A stretch of DNA of 64,000 nt from Barthelona sp. PCE (lineage: Eukaryota; Metamonada: BaSk clade), in contig JAUFOR010000005.1 in assembly GCA_040285745.1 (NCBI GenBank), positions 372,001 to 436,000 on the forward strand, in the 5' to 3' direction. Both the position numbers and the translations under genes were made by a program. The notes below the pieces were generated by a model. It ran no database searches. It was not told where the DNA came from and was given only the letters and a program-made list of their open reading frames with translations. Below are positions 21,868 to 32,307 of this stretch, piece by piece (positions within the stretch are counted from its first letter, which is position 1; each line of letters begins with the position of its first letter).

Positions 21868-23271
21868 CATTCAAGAGCATGACGTAAGACCCTGTGGGTG
21901 GTCAATGTGATCAACGGCACACCTCGTCGGCTAAAACGGCATTTCAGCCATGCACTACACAGGAGGGATTGCCGGTATGCAATATTCAGTAGCATTTATT
22001 TTCAAGCAGTGCTTTTGAGTTATATATAGTACAGTAACTGTGTGTGCGTATATGATTAAGCTATATAAGTTAATTTAGGGGTTGAAAAATTTATTGAAAA
22101 AAAAAAATGTTAATTAGTAATTTTTAACTGATTTTTGGGTCTCTGCCGTTTGATTATACCACTATTTTCGATATACTTAACCTCTAATTACGTGAGATGG
22201 GGGAGAAAACTGACCGGAAATTGTGAATAACCAATACGGTACTTGACACTTTGGCTTGAACTTTTCCGTCAAATGACCATTTTAGAGATGGTACAGTTGG
22301 AGTGTGTAGCTCAGTGGTAGACTCTACCTTTTGAAAAGTTTTGGTGGAGGCAATTTGCTACTATATGTAATGCCCATAGAAAACTATGAACGATTATAAA
22401 GGATAGTAGGAGATTCTTTACAGAGATCATGGTGCCGCATACGGGCTACCATCTTCAGTTTGAAAGTCCGTACATCTCGTATTTCAATTACTAAGCAGTA
22501 CAACTAGAATAAATAGGAAAACTAGTGATAACACCAGTATATGTTCAATTCCATTCTCTGTTCAAAATCAACTGCAAGATCTTCCTAACAGGGATACGAT
22601 TGTAATGTCATGCTTGTTTATCGTATTGTTATTGGATTACAGAATGTTTTCTGAAAACATTTTTTCCAATCCAAATCTTCCACCAACCTCAATATGAAGT
22701 GTAACCCATTGTATAAGGCCTGTCTCCTCATTTATAAAAAAAAGAAAAAAAATAAAAAATGATTAATTGCCTACTTCCAAAAAAAAAGTATAAATATTAG
22801 TAATTCCTGTATGAAACATTGGAAAGTTCAATTAAAAAAATCTAAAACTTCAATTACGTGCGCAGTATGCCCGTGTCACGAAAACCCGTGCTCGTCCACA
22901 CTGAAACAGCCGATTTATATGCTTCAACAGCCACTGAGTTGTAGTCAAACAAGGTTGCACTGAATAAAAAATAACAGCCCAATGCCGTCCAAACTGTTGC
23001 CCTCTTCGCCAAAGTGCCCGTCCTCGCTGCTGTGATGCCCGTGGGAATTTTGAGTGATCCGTGAAAACGGTGATAAAACAAAATGCGAAATGTTCATGCT
23101 GTGCCACTACGATGTGAGGCCCTGTTGTTGTCTTAAGGTCCGACCAGCTTGCTTAGTGCGTTTTGAGCGGGTAAATTGGTTTTCAGTACAACATGTCGAT
23201 ACAACGCTTTATCTATCTGTTGTTAATGTGTACTCGGATTTCCTGTTATTAATGTGTACTCAGATTTCCTG
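21868..23271 (+). repeat. array copy 5
   Basis: 1404 bp, the longest copy. The tRNA-like fragment starts at 22300. Interior-type variants; the extra length is in A-runs (for example near 22735-22790). Confidence 0.9.
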
Positions 23272-24666
23272 CATTCAAGAGCATGACGTAAGACCCTGTG
23301 GGTGGTCAATGTGATCAACGGCACACCTCGTCGGCTAAAACGGCATTTCAGCCATGCACTACACAGGAGGGATTGCCGGTATGCAATATTCAGTAGCATT
23401 TATTTTCAAGCAGTGCTTTTGAGTTATATATAGTACAGTAACTGTGTGTGCGTATATGATTAAGCTATATAAGTTAATTTAGGGGTTGAAAAATTTATTG
23501 AAAAAAAAAATGTTAATTAGTAATTTTTAACTGATTTTGGGTCTCTGCCGTTTGATTATACCACTATTTTCGATATACTTAACCTCTAATTACGTGAGAT
23601 GGGGGAGAAAACTGACCGGAAATTGTGAATAACCAATACGGTACTTGACACTTTGGCTTGAACTTTTCCGTCAAATGACCATTTTAGAGATGGTACAGTT
23701 GGAGTGTGTAGCTCAGTGGTAGACTCTACCTTTTGAAAAGTTTTGGTGGAGGCAATTTGCTACTATATGTAATGCCCATAGAAAACTATGAACGATTATA
23801 AAGGATAGTAGGAGATTCTTTACAGAGATCATGGTGCCGCATACGGGCTACCATCTTCAGTTTGAAAGTCCGTACATCTCGTATTTCAATTACTAAGCAG
23901 TACAACTAGAATAAATAGGAAAACTAGTGATAACACCAGTATATGTTCAATTCCATTCTCTGTTCAAAATCAACTGCAAGATCTTCCTAACAGGGATACG
24001 ATTGTAATGTCATGCTTGTTTATCGTATTGTTATTGGATTACAGAATGTTTTCTGAAAACATTTTTTCCAATCCAAATCTTCCACCAACCTCAATATGAA
24101 GTGTAACCCATTGTATAAGGCCTGTCTCCTCATTTATAAAAAAAAAAAAATCAAAAATGATTAATTGCCTACTTCCAAAAAAAGTATAAATATTAGTAAT
24201 TCCTGTATGAAACATTGGAAAGTTCAATTAAAAAATCTAAAACTTCAATTACGTGCGCAGTATGCCCGTGTCACGAAAACCCGTGCTCGTCCACACTGAA
24301 ACAGCCGATTTATATGCTTCAACAGCCACTGAGTTGTAGTCAAACAAGGTTGCACTGAATAAAAAATAACAGCCCAATGCCGTCCAAACTGTTGCCCTCT
24401 TCGCCAAAGTGCCCGTCCTCGCTGCTGTGATGCCCGTGGGAATTTTGAGTGATCCGTGAAAACGGTGATAAAACAAAATGCGAAATGTTCATGCTGTGCC
24501 ACTACGATGTGAGGCCCTGTTGTTGTCTTAAGGTCCGACCAGCTTGCTTAGTGCGTTTTGAGCGGGTAAATTGGTTTTCAGTACAACATGTCGATACAAC
24601 GCTTTATCTATCTGTTGTTAATGTGTACTCGGATTTCCTGTTATTAATGTGTACTCAGATTTCCTG
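23272..24666 (+). repeat. array copy 6
   Basis: 1395 bp. The tRNA-like fragment starts at 23702. Interior-type variants; an A-run difference near 24140 replaces the AAAAAGAAAATC seen in other copies. Confidence 0.9.
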
Positions 24667-25888
24667 CATTCAAGAGCATGACGTAAGACCCTGTGGGTGG
24701 TCAATGTGATCAACGGCACACCTCGTCGGCTAAAACGGCATTTCAGCCATGCACTACACAGGAGGGATTGCCGGTATGCAATATTCAGTAGCATTTATTT
24801 TCAAGCAGTGCTTTTGAGTTATATATAGTACAGTAACTGTGTGTGCGTATATGATTAAGCTATATAAGTTAATTTAGGGGTTGAAAAATTTATTGAAAAA
24901 AAAAAATGTTAATTAGTAATTTTTAACTGATTTTGGGTCTCTGCCGTTTGATTATACCACTATTTTCGATATACTTAACCTCTAATTACGTGAGATGGAC
25001 GAGAAAACTGACCGGAAATTGTGAATAACCAATACGGTACTTGACACTTTGGCTTGAACTTTTCCGTCAAATGACCATTTTAGAGATGGTACAGTTGGAG
25101 TGTGTAGCTCAGTGGTAGACTCTACCTTTTGAAAAGTTTTGGTGGAGGCAATTTGCTACTATATGTAATGCCCATAGAAAACTATGAACGATTATAAAGG
25201 ATAGTAGGGAGATTCTTTACAGAGGTCATGGTACCGCATACGGGCTACCATCTTCAGTTTGAAAGTCATACATCTCGTATTTCAATTACTAAGCAGTACA
25301 ACTAGAATAAATAGGAAAACTGGTTATAACACCAGCATATGTTCTATTCCATTCTCTGTTCAAAATCAACTGCAAGATCTTCCTAACAGGGATACGATTG
25401 TAATGTCATGCTTGTTTATCGTATTGTTATTGGATTACAGAATGTTTTCTGAAATATTTTTTTCCTAATCCAAATCTTCCACCAACCTCAATATGAAGTG
25501 TAACCCATTGTATAAGGCCTGTCTCCTCATTTATAAAAAAGAAAATCAAAAATGATTAATTGCCTACTTCCAAAAAAAGTATAAATATTAGTAATTCCTG
25601 TATGAAACATTGGAAAGTTCAATTAAAAAATCTAAAACTTCAATTACGTGCGCAGTATGCCCGTGTCACGAAAACCCGTGCTCGTCCACACTGAAACAGC
25701 CGATTTATATGCTTCAACAGCCACTGAGTTGTAGTCAAACAAGGTTGCACTGAATAAAAAATAACAGCCCAATGCCGTCCAAACTGTTGCCCTCTTCGCC
25801 AAAGTGCCCGTCCTCGCTGCTGTGATGCCCGTGGGAATTTTGAGTGATCCGTGAAAACGGTGATAAAACAAAATGCGAAATGTTCATG
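24667..25888 (+). repeat. array copy 7, truncated at 3' end
   Basis: 1222 bp, missing roughly the last 170 bp of a unit. The tRNA-like fragment starts at 25098 with the interior-type leader, but from about 25208 onward it switches to the copy-1 variants (GAAAGTCATACATC, GGTTATAACACCAGC, GAAATATTTTTTTCC). It also has a private GATGGACGAG at 24994 instead of GATGGGGGAG. Confidence 0.9.
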
Positions 25889-26002
25889 TTATTTCTTTGT
25901 TCTCCTGTAATGACTGCTGTACTGTTGTTTAAGCTACTAATTTGACGGTTCCGACTGTATGTTTATGGTACGAAACATCCTTTTTCGAAGTGAATACTGT
26001 AA

Positions 26003-26101
26003 CACTACGATATGATGCTTTGTGGGTGGCTTAAAGGTTTTGAAGGTCCGACTAACTTGATTAGTGTGTTTACAGCGGGGTAAATTGGTTTTCATTACAA
26101 A
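26003..26101 (+). repeat. diverged copy of the tandem unit's segment (left match)
   Basis: CACTACGATATGATGC through GGTAAATTGGTTTTCATTAC aligns, with many substitutions, to CACTACGATGTGAGGC through GGTAAATTGGTTTTCAGTAC in the tandem unit (17528-17612 in copies 1/2). It lies about 115 bp after the array breaks off and about 70 bp before the next gene's ATG. It is clearly older than the near-identical copies next to it. Confidence 0.75.
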
Positions 26102-26168
26102 AACCTGTCTTCATATTTTCTTACTCTATTCCATTTTTGGTCTAGTTCTGATAGTTTATTCTGATAGC

Positions 26169-27557
26169 ATGACTGAAATGCGTGAACAAAACACTATGGA
26201 ATCGTCTATAAATGAAGATAGAAAAAATTCTGTATCAAATAGTTACTCGAGAATGGCTTCTAACCATGATTCTCCAGGTTACGGAATACGTAAGAAACTT
26301 TCTGCCTCTGTTGTTGATCAACGTCTTGAGTTAGGTGACTTGGTTCGGCAAACTTGCGAGAAGGAGAATGAGGAGTTATTTGATTCACTACCTTCTGATC
26401 GTTTTGATGAAAGTCTTGATCTTGAACGCATCCACGTGCGCATACGTAGGCATCATTCGGTGACAGGTAAGTATCTTAGTACTGCTCTTATTTCTGAACC
26501 CACTGATACTGAAATCCGCGAACGTTTTCTCCAACGTTTCATAACTCCTTCTGCCAATCCCTTTGTCATTCACACTGCTGAACTTGCCATGTGTTACGAC
26601 GAGTTTCCTGTGGGTACCACGTGCAGTGATGGTGAGTTTCATCCAGTTGCTGAAGCTGAGCATCCAGCTCTCACCGTCATCCGTGATATTGTCGGCGATG
26701 TAAGATATGGGGATGTCACTCCTGCTATGTGCTATACGATGTTACATTCGTATTTGTCTTCCGATGAAGTGAAGCAGGTGTTGAAGATTACGTTGCTCAG
26801 AAAATCAAAAGGATTCAGGGTTAGTCTCAGAAATTCTAACGATTCGACTAATCTGTGTTTCGTGGACTTCAAGCATGACAAGGAATCTGATCACTTGGAA
26901 ATGGCCCTTCGTTTTGGTAAGCTTACTGTAGACTTTGACATCATCAAGCGTAAACTTGAAGACCATGTCAATATGCGTACACTCTCTGGCAGTTACACGT
27001 TTGAATATTTATGTCAGACAATTGCTGTCATGCGTCTTCTGGCTCCTGACAAGGCTAAGTACAAAAAGAACAGTTTCCATGAGCTTTTTATGAAGCCATG
27101 TGGACATTACAGTTCTGCGTTTGATTGTACTGGTGATGATGTCGATCGTCACAAGTACATTGGGTTTTTATTACTTATGCTAACTGGTTTGGAGAAGTTC
27201 TGCATCAACAGCGGTATTGTTCACTGTGATGTTGAGACGAATTCTGTTTGTCCTAGTACTGGAGGACAATTTTTTGTCACAACAACCTCTTCTAAGAATG
27301 AAGATGATGTTCGTGTTCTCACCATCAAGACTAGAAGTGCTCTTATTGCTATCCGTACAGGGAATTTACTGTATTTGTTTGATAAGAGCAAACCATTGAG
27401 ATCATGTTTTAAAGATTGCCATGGTCATAACCCGGAGTATCCACATCCTATGATTTGTGGAACATGCTGCAATTTCTATCCTACTATTGATGGTTACGGG
27501 GCGTCGTCTACTTCTGGTATGATGGTGCCTACGTTTATGGTTACCCAAAGTAAATGA
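26169..27557 (+). CDS. unknown protein, possibly element-associated
   Basis: The frame is open upstream from a GTG at 26064, but the first ATG is 26169 (MTEMREQ, 462 residues). An upstream stretch (26064-26168) would encode a hydrophobic segment only if a non-ATG start were used, so I exclude it. The N-terminal ~60 residues are Ser/Asn-rich; the rest is a mixed alpha/beta domain. Cys and His residues cluster near the C-terminus (CFKDCHGHN, MICGTCCNF), which could bind zinc. I recognise no family. Its immediate upstream sequence is a diverged copy of the tandem unit, and it faces the transposase-like gene with 73 bp between stops, so it may belong to the same element. This is inferred from context only. 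Confidence 0.65.
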   Translation: MTEMREQNTMESSINEDRKNSVSNSYSRMASNHDSPGYGIRKKLSASVVDQRLELGDLVRQTCEKENEELFDSLPSDRFDESLDLERIHVRIRRHHSVTGKYLSTALISEPTDTEIRERFLQRFITPSANPFVIHTAELAMCYDEFPVGTTCSDGEFHPVAEAEHPALTVIRDIVGDVRYGDVTPAMCYTMLHSYLSSDEVKQVLKITLLRKSKGFRVSLRNSNDSTNLCFVDFKHDKESDHLEMALRFGKLTVDFDIIKRKLEDHVNMRTLSGSYTFEYLCQTIAVMRLLAPDKAKYKKNSFHELFMKPCGHYSSAFDCTGDDVDRHKYIGFLLLMLTGLEKFCINSGIVHCDVETNSVCPSTGGQFFVTTTSSKNEDDVRVLTIKTRSALIAIRTGNLLYLFDKSKPLRSCFKDCHGHNPEYPHPMICGTCCNFYPTIDGYGASSTSGMMVPTFMVTQSK

Positions 27558-27630
27558 TTCTGCAATAATGTGTATTCACTACTCTTACCACAAAGCTAAG
27601 ATAAAATAGGTTTTTATTATTGTTTGTTAA

Positions 27631-30600
27631 TCAACTATCGGTTCTCTGAATCTTAAAACCGCTGCGTTCCCCTATAGTGCGTTTAACGGGGATTCCATTT
27701 ATGCACAAAAAGATGTACTGCTTAAGGGAAAAAGTAAATCCTCCAAAATCAAGCATTGTTCTGATTACGTTGTCTACGATTCCAGTTTTGGTCAACATAC
27801 CGGGAACGGTCACATTGTCGATTGTAAAGAATTCATAACCAATGGCAGTTAGCTTGAAATAATATGCAATATCTCTCAATCGCGTTAGCTTCGATGTTTC
27901 TTTGCACGTGTACTGCATAATACTATGCGCAATAACAACTTGAGGTGCCATACGAGAGAAATCCTTAATTCCTAGTGTCTGTGGACGATTAATCAATCTG
28001 GAAACTTCTGCAGAGCGCAATCCAATAGGAAAAATGGGATCGGCATTCATAAGATCAATAAATTCTTGGTGCCTGAGCGGATCGAATCGTAACCCACGAC
28101 AGGCCATAACAGCTGCAGCATCCGGCTGAAAATCGGAATCATGTTGAAGTAGCCATGCAACACGTTGTTGGATATCACTTAGTGAACGATTTCCACAGTT
28201 GAGGTTAGTCCAGCACTTGTGAATGTGGCTGGGAAAGGCATCATCTGACGCATCTGGATGTTTAACCTGAAGAAAATCCAAAGCCATAGCAACAAAACGA
28301 TTGAGCAACAAATCATCAGTATAGCTACTATCGACGTTACTGTAGACATCAGTATCAGAAGCAAAAGTTTCGGCGAGAGGTTTGTGCAACTGAATCAGGT
28401 TTTCAAAAGAAACAGACGTGATGTTAACTCTTTCACCCTTTCGAACAAGTTTGTTCCACTGCTCTGTCTTCTTCTTAAACAATCCATCACCCGAAGCATC
28501 GAAATTGTCCTTAGCTTGCTTCAGTGTCATGATTTCATTCCATTTACGTGTAAAATGTTCAAAGGAGCAAATCTTACCAGAGGACATTCTTGAAGAGATG
28601 AGATCTGTTAAGTGAAAGGCCATGTGCAAATTAGTATTCTTACCAAGAAACTTCATTATGTTAGCTGCTATTGAAGGAACAAGGACGGTATTATATTCGA
28701 TGGAGTAACTGATCTGGCCTAAATATGGTTTGGATACTGAGTAAGGCTTCAGCAGTGTGTGGAGAACTTTATCTACTGCTACAAAACGAATATCAAGATT
28801 GGCTAGAGTTCCGTGCACACGGTTCTTTCTTGTGAATATCAACTTGAATTCAATTGGAGATGGTAATAAATGAGAACCTAAAAAGGGGAGAGTAATCTCG
28901 CAGCCAGAACCAACCTTAAACATAAATTCCTTACTGGCACCAATAACGTTTAGACGACAAACGTCAACAGCAACATCACCCTCGTCAATAAAAACGGTAG
29001 AAACAACCTCAGATCTAGTATTATCAACAGCAACATTGAAAACCGTATACTCAGTGTCATCCAACAAAAAAGAGCCATTCAACTGTAAAATATGCATATC
29101 GTGACATATGGAAACAGAGTTTAAAGTCTTACTAAGAACTTTGGAAACCCCATTGTCGCGTAATCTTTTTCTGGATGCTATAACTCGATCAAAATTACAC
29201 ATCAAACCTTGTTTTTTAAAAACTGAAAGCATACTGTCAATCATCGCCTTTCTCAAATACTCTTTAGCGTAATCGTCAACTTCTAAGACAGAAGCTTCAA
29301 AACGAGTTGTATTAAGAAGAAAATTACCATTAATAAAGCTAAAGACAGTCTCTTGAGGATCGGAAGTGATCATAACATCGTCATTGATGTCGTAATTTGT
29401 GAGAAATATCGTGGCTCTACCAACTTTAAAAGCTAGAAAAGGAATATGAGAATAATGCAGCTTGAACAAAACATCTTCTGTCAAACAATGAGTACAATTA
29501 CCAAAGAAGCGGTCAACGGGATAACCAGATGCAATGAGATCCTTTGAAGTAGGGAAGATATCAGGAAGAGCAGGGAGAATACGAATAAGATTGGTACTAT
29601 CAAAGAACTCTTGAGCTTTGTCTAAAGCACGAAATGCAACATGTCTGGGAATATCCTTCCATTTTGTATCGTACCTAAGCAAGCAATCAACAACAGAAAA
29701 ACGAAACAACTTGAGAAGATCAGAAAACCAACCCATTGCAGTCTTAATGACTGAATCAGTCACTGAACATGAAATACTAGATTTAACAATCCTGTTCCTG
29801 TTTCTGGTCTCAAAAACAAAGCCCTGTCTATTTCCATCAACGAAAAGTGGTTCATAGTTCTTATCAAAAAGTTCACTCAACTGTGTGAATGCAGTATTAC
29901 GATCTGTACTGTCCTTGATGACATTATAATGAAAAGTAAGCAAAGAATGGAAGAACTGGGAGATTAAATTCAAGAATGCATATTGTTCTCCACTTAATGA
30001 CATCTCTTCAATAAACCTACCACAGTTAGCTAGATACTTAAAGTGGACAATGTTTTGCGTTTGTGAACTCTTGACTTCTGTGCTACCACCAAAAACTATC
30101 TTGGATGCAAAACCTTTCTTTAGCACATCAGTCATTGTATCTAAAGCTTTGGAAGGCTTGAGACTCCGGAAACGAGTAATTAGTAGCTCCTCAAATGATT
30201 GAAAACGAGCTAGGATTTCCTGAGTCAAAGGAGAATTCATATCAGCTGCTCTTGGATTAAAATCCTTAGAAATTTCGCCTGAAGGCTTCATCAAATCAAA
30301 TAGATCAGCACCGGTAAACTCGCTATGTATTGATATGAATGAAAAAATATCTCTTAATAAACGATAAAATAACCTCTTGTCAAAAAGAAACAAAAGAATG
30401 GACTGGATTGAATGTAAACGTATCATAGTGGTGAGAAAAGCCTCATTAAAGTGATCATTCGAGGTGATATCGGCATAACTAACATCCTTAAACAGTGTGA
30501 GAAAGTCAGTTTCATTGAGAACATAATCTTTAATACTATCTTCATCTTCCTTTACCTCGACGTTTCTGCTGACGAAATGATCCAGTTCATTTATCTTAAG

Positions 30601-31493
30601 TTTGCCAATTAAATCGACTGTCCATGAAAGAAGACTGACAACAACATGCATCAATGATTGTTTGGCATCACTTAACCCGGATAAGGAAGCAAACAGTGTT
30701 CTGAGGTCTATCTGTTTGTCTAAACGCTCAATCAACTGCGTAGATGTTAAAGAACTCAGATCACTCTGTGAATAAAAAATACCTGAATTCAAAAACGCAT
30801 GACTGATACACGCATGTGGATAAACGTTCGCTTTAAGTGGTTCTGTCATGATATCGGGGACGTCTTTACCTTCGAATAACAAAGGAAAAACTAAACTGTA
30901 ACGACGACAGATGAGCTTAATATTCTCGATAAATCCATCTTTAAAGCTGTTCATTTGGGTTAAAAACAAAATGTTTGCAGCACAACCGTCCAAAGAGACA
31001 GTAATCTTGGCATTAACTTTGTTAAAATGAAAAAAATCAAGCATAAAACGAAAAGCAACCCATAAGTGGTCAGCAGAGGTAGTTTCTATTGGGAAAAACC
31101 AGATAGGATATGAAAAAACTGTATCCTCATCGGCGTCTTCTCTTGGCCGCCAATCCGCAATTGAAAAATCAGGATATCTCTGATTAAAAGCAACCAATAA
31201 AGACTTTTTGACCATAATTGTAGCACCTACGTAATGATTAAAGCCTTTAGAAGTGCCATCAAACGTTAAGCTAATGTCCTTGTTTTCGGATATGAGGTAC
31301 TCTGACAATTTGCGAATACCATGAGCGGGTGTGCGTAAGAACTTCGCTATGTCGGCGTATCTCCGGTCCTCTATGCACTGCTTGAGATCAAAACGCTGGA
31401 AATCTACTGAGTGTTAGTTAAAAAAAAGGGTATGAAAATTTAAATACCTTGTTCCCCGTTAAGATACCTGGGAACTGTTTCACGTTGTTGCAT
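27631..31493 (-). CDS. large protein with possible hAT-like (RNase H-fold) transposase core, one intron
   Basis: The reading frame runs from a stop at 27631 up to a TAA just upstream of 31406 with no usable ATG. Splicing out 31407-31447 joins it in frame to a short exon 1 (31448-31493) beginning MQQRETVPRY, giving about 1270 residues. Residues about 50-270 carry LTFDGTSKGFNHYVGA, then ITVSLDGCAANILFL, then YPHACISHAFLNSGIF. This order resembles the first D, the second D/N and the CxxH...LN motif of hAT transposases. I cannot place the third acidic residue or the C-terminal hAT dimerisation motif, so it may be a domesticated or highly diverged form. It lies within the segment bounded by matches to the tandem unit. 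If wrong, it is simply a large unknown protein. Confidence 0.6.
31407..31447 (-). other. candidate 41-bp spliceosomal intron
   Basis: On the minus strand the intron runs from GTATTTAAATTT to TTTTAACTAACACTCAG. The 3' end matches the fused branch-point/acceptor of parabasalid and diplomonad introns (ACTAACACACAG in Trichomonas). The 5' GTATTT departs from GTATGT at position 5. Removal restores one continuous frame from an ATG exon of 46 nt, with the junction codon GTA formed from G plus TA. The exon continuity and the acceptor are seen directly; splicing is inferred. Confidence 0.7.
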
Positions 31494-32234
31494 AAGAGCT
31501 TTTCCAAAGAAGAATATATAAAAAACTAAGGGAAAGAAGATGAAAAAACTGAAAACAGGGTTCTTACCTGTTGTGACTAACGCATCTTTCCTCTGTTATT
31601 TTGTGTAAAACGTGCACATCGGTGACCCCCGAACAACAGAATAGCTTGAAATACATAACCATACATTCAGAAATGTTCTATGCCCACATGACAGTAAAAG
31701 TGTCCTTTCGCAAGCATTTAGTGTGTAACCCGAGACATGATACCCGATAAAGGTGTGTAAAAATATAAAAATACGTTCTTAGTAGTAAGTTTTTTGAAAA
31801 AGATTTACGTGCGTGCGGTGCTCGTTTACACCCGTAGACATTTGAAAAACTAGTACCATTCTAATCCCTAAATGGTTCTTATAAACTAATCATGAAACCA
31901 TTAAACGTGAAAAATTAAAATACACACACATACGTTCTATTCCCCTAAATTATCTCACAATCTATTTATGTATGAATGTACATTAGTGGTATGGCCCAAA
32001 TCAAGTTTATTTTAAACTAAGAACAATTATTAAATTTCTTTAAAAATATGAAAACTAATTAGTAATTTTTAATCGATTGTGAGTCTTTATCGTTTGATTG
32101 TACCACTATTTTCAACATACTTAACCTTTAATTACGTTAAATGGGGGAGAAAACTAACCATTAATTGTGAATAACCAATACGATACTTGACATTTTCGTT
32201 AACGCTTTTCCGTCAAAGAACCATTTTAGGGTTT
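31494..32234. other. non-coding region upstream of tRNA-Ala; right match to tandem unit
   Basis: AT-rich, no ORF recognised. From 32056 (TAATTAGTAATTTTT) to 32255 the sequence aligns at nearly equal length to the tandem unit (17938-18138 in copy 2), including GTTTGATT.TACCACTATTTT, TTAATTACGT-like words, ATGGGGGAGAAAACT and GTGAATAACCAATACG. The homology runs into the tRNA gene and stops after its D-loop (GTGGTAG). The first part (31494-32055) shows nothing beyond the transposase-like gene's leader. Confidence 0.7.
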
Positions 32235-32307
32235 GAGTGTGTAGCTCAGTGGTAGTAGCGCGTCGTTAGCATCGACGAGGCCGGGAGTTCGATTCTTCTC
32301 ACATTCA
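32235..32307 (+). tRNA. tRNA-Ala (anticodon AGC)
   Basis: 73 nt. Acceptor stem GAGTGTG/CACATTC with discriminator A; anticodon arm CGTCG-TTAGCAT-CGACG with anticodon AGC; T arm GGGAG-TTCGATT-CTTCT. The G3:U70 wobble pair that identifies alanine tRNAs is present. The D arm (GCTC...TAGC) has one C-U mismatch, which is slightly unusual. A box (TAGCTCAGTGGTAG) and B box (region around AGTTCGATTC) are both present, so the gene should be transcribed by RNA polymerase III. There is no intron and no encoded CCA. Its 5' flank and first ~21 nt are shared with every unit of the tandem array. Confidence 0.93.

Larger units (their letters stand above)
16290..25888 (+). repeat. tandem array of seven ~1.39-kb units
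   Basis: Six complete units and one 3'-truncated unit lie head to tail, with spacings of 1387, 1382, 1397, 1394, 1404 and 1395 bp measured at the shared word CATTCAAGAGCATGACG. The units are nearly identical. Most differences are homopolymer length changes plus a few diagnostic blocks. Each unit contains an A-box-bearing fragment of a tRNA-Ala-like gene (GAGTGTGTAGCTCAGTGGTAG), an internal imperfect duplication of AATGTGTACTC(A/G)GATTTCCTG, and small overlapping ORFs on both strands (75, 85 and 86 residues) conserved simply because the copies are near identical. The array starts inside a unit after gene 14079-16163 and breaks off at 25888 within the word AAATGTTCATG. It is not protein-coding by any evidence I see. 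Confidence 0.95.

Noticed and set aside
16731-25120. Functional tRNA genes in the array (Entamoeba-style tRNA arrays)
   Set aside because: Only the first ~21 nt match; there is no anticodon arm, T arm or B box in any copy.
16290-25888. CRISPR-like or bacterial origin of the array
   Set aside because: Unit length of 1.39 kb, eukaryotic gene context and tRNA A-box content do not fit CRISPR or plasmid arrays.
26051-26075. ACTAACTTGATTAGTGTGTTTACAG as a possible intron acceptor before gene 26169
   Set aside because: The branch-to-AG distance is too long for the metamonad pattern, and no 5' splice site gives a better start.
26064-26168. N-terminal extension of the 26169 gene that would form a membrane helix
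   Set aside because: Requires a non-ATG start, and the DNA is a diverged copy of the tandem unit, so it is more likely leader.
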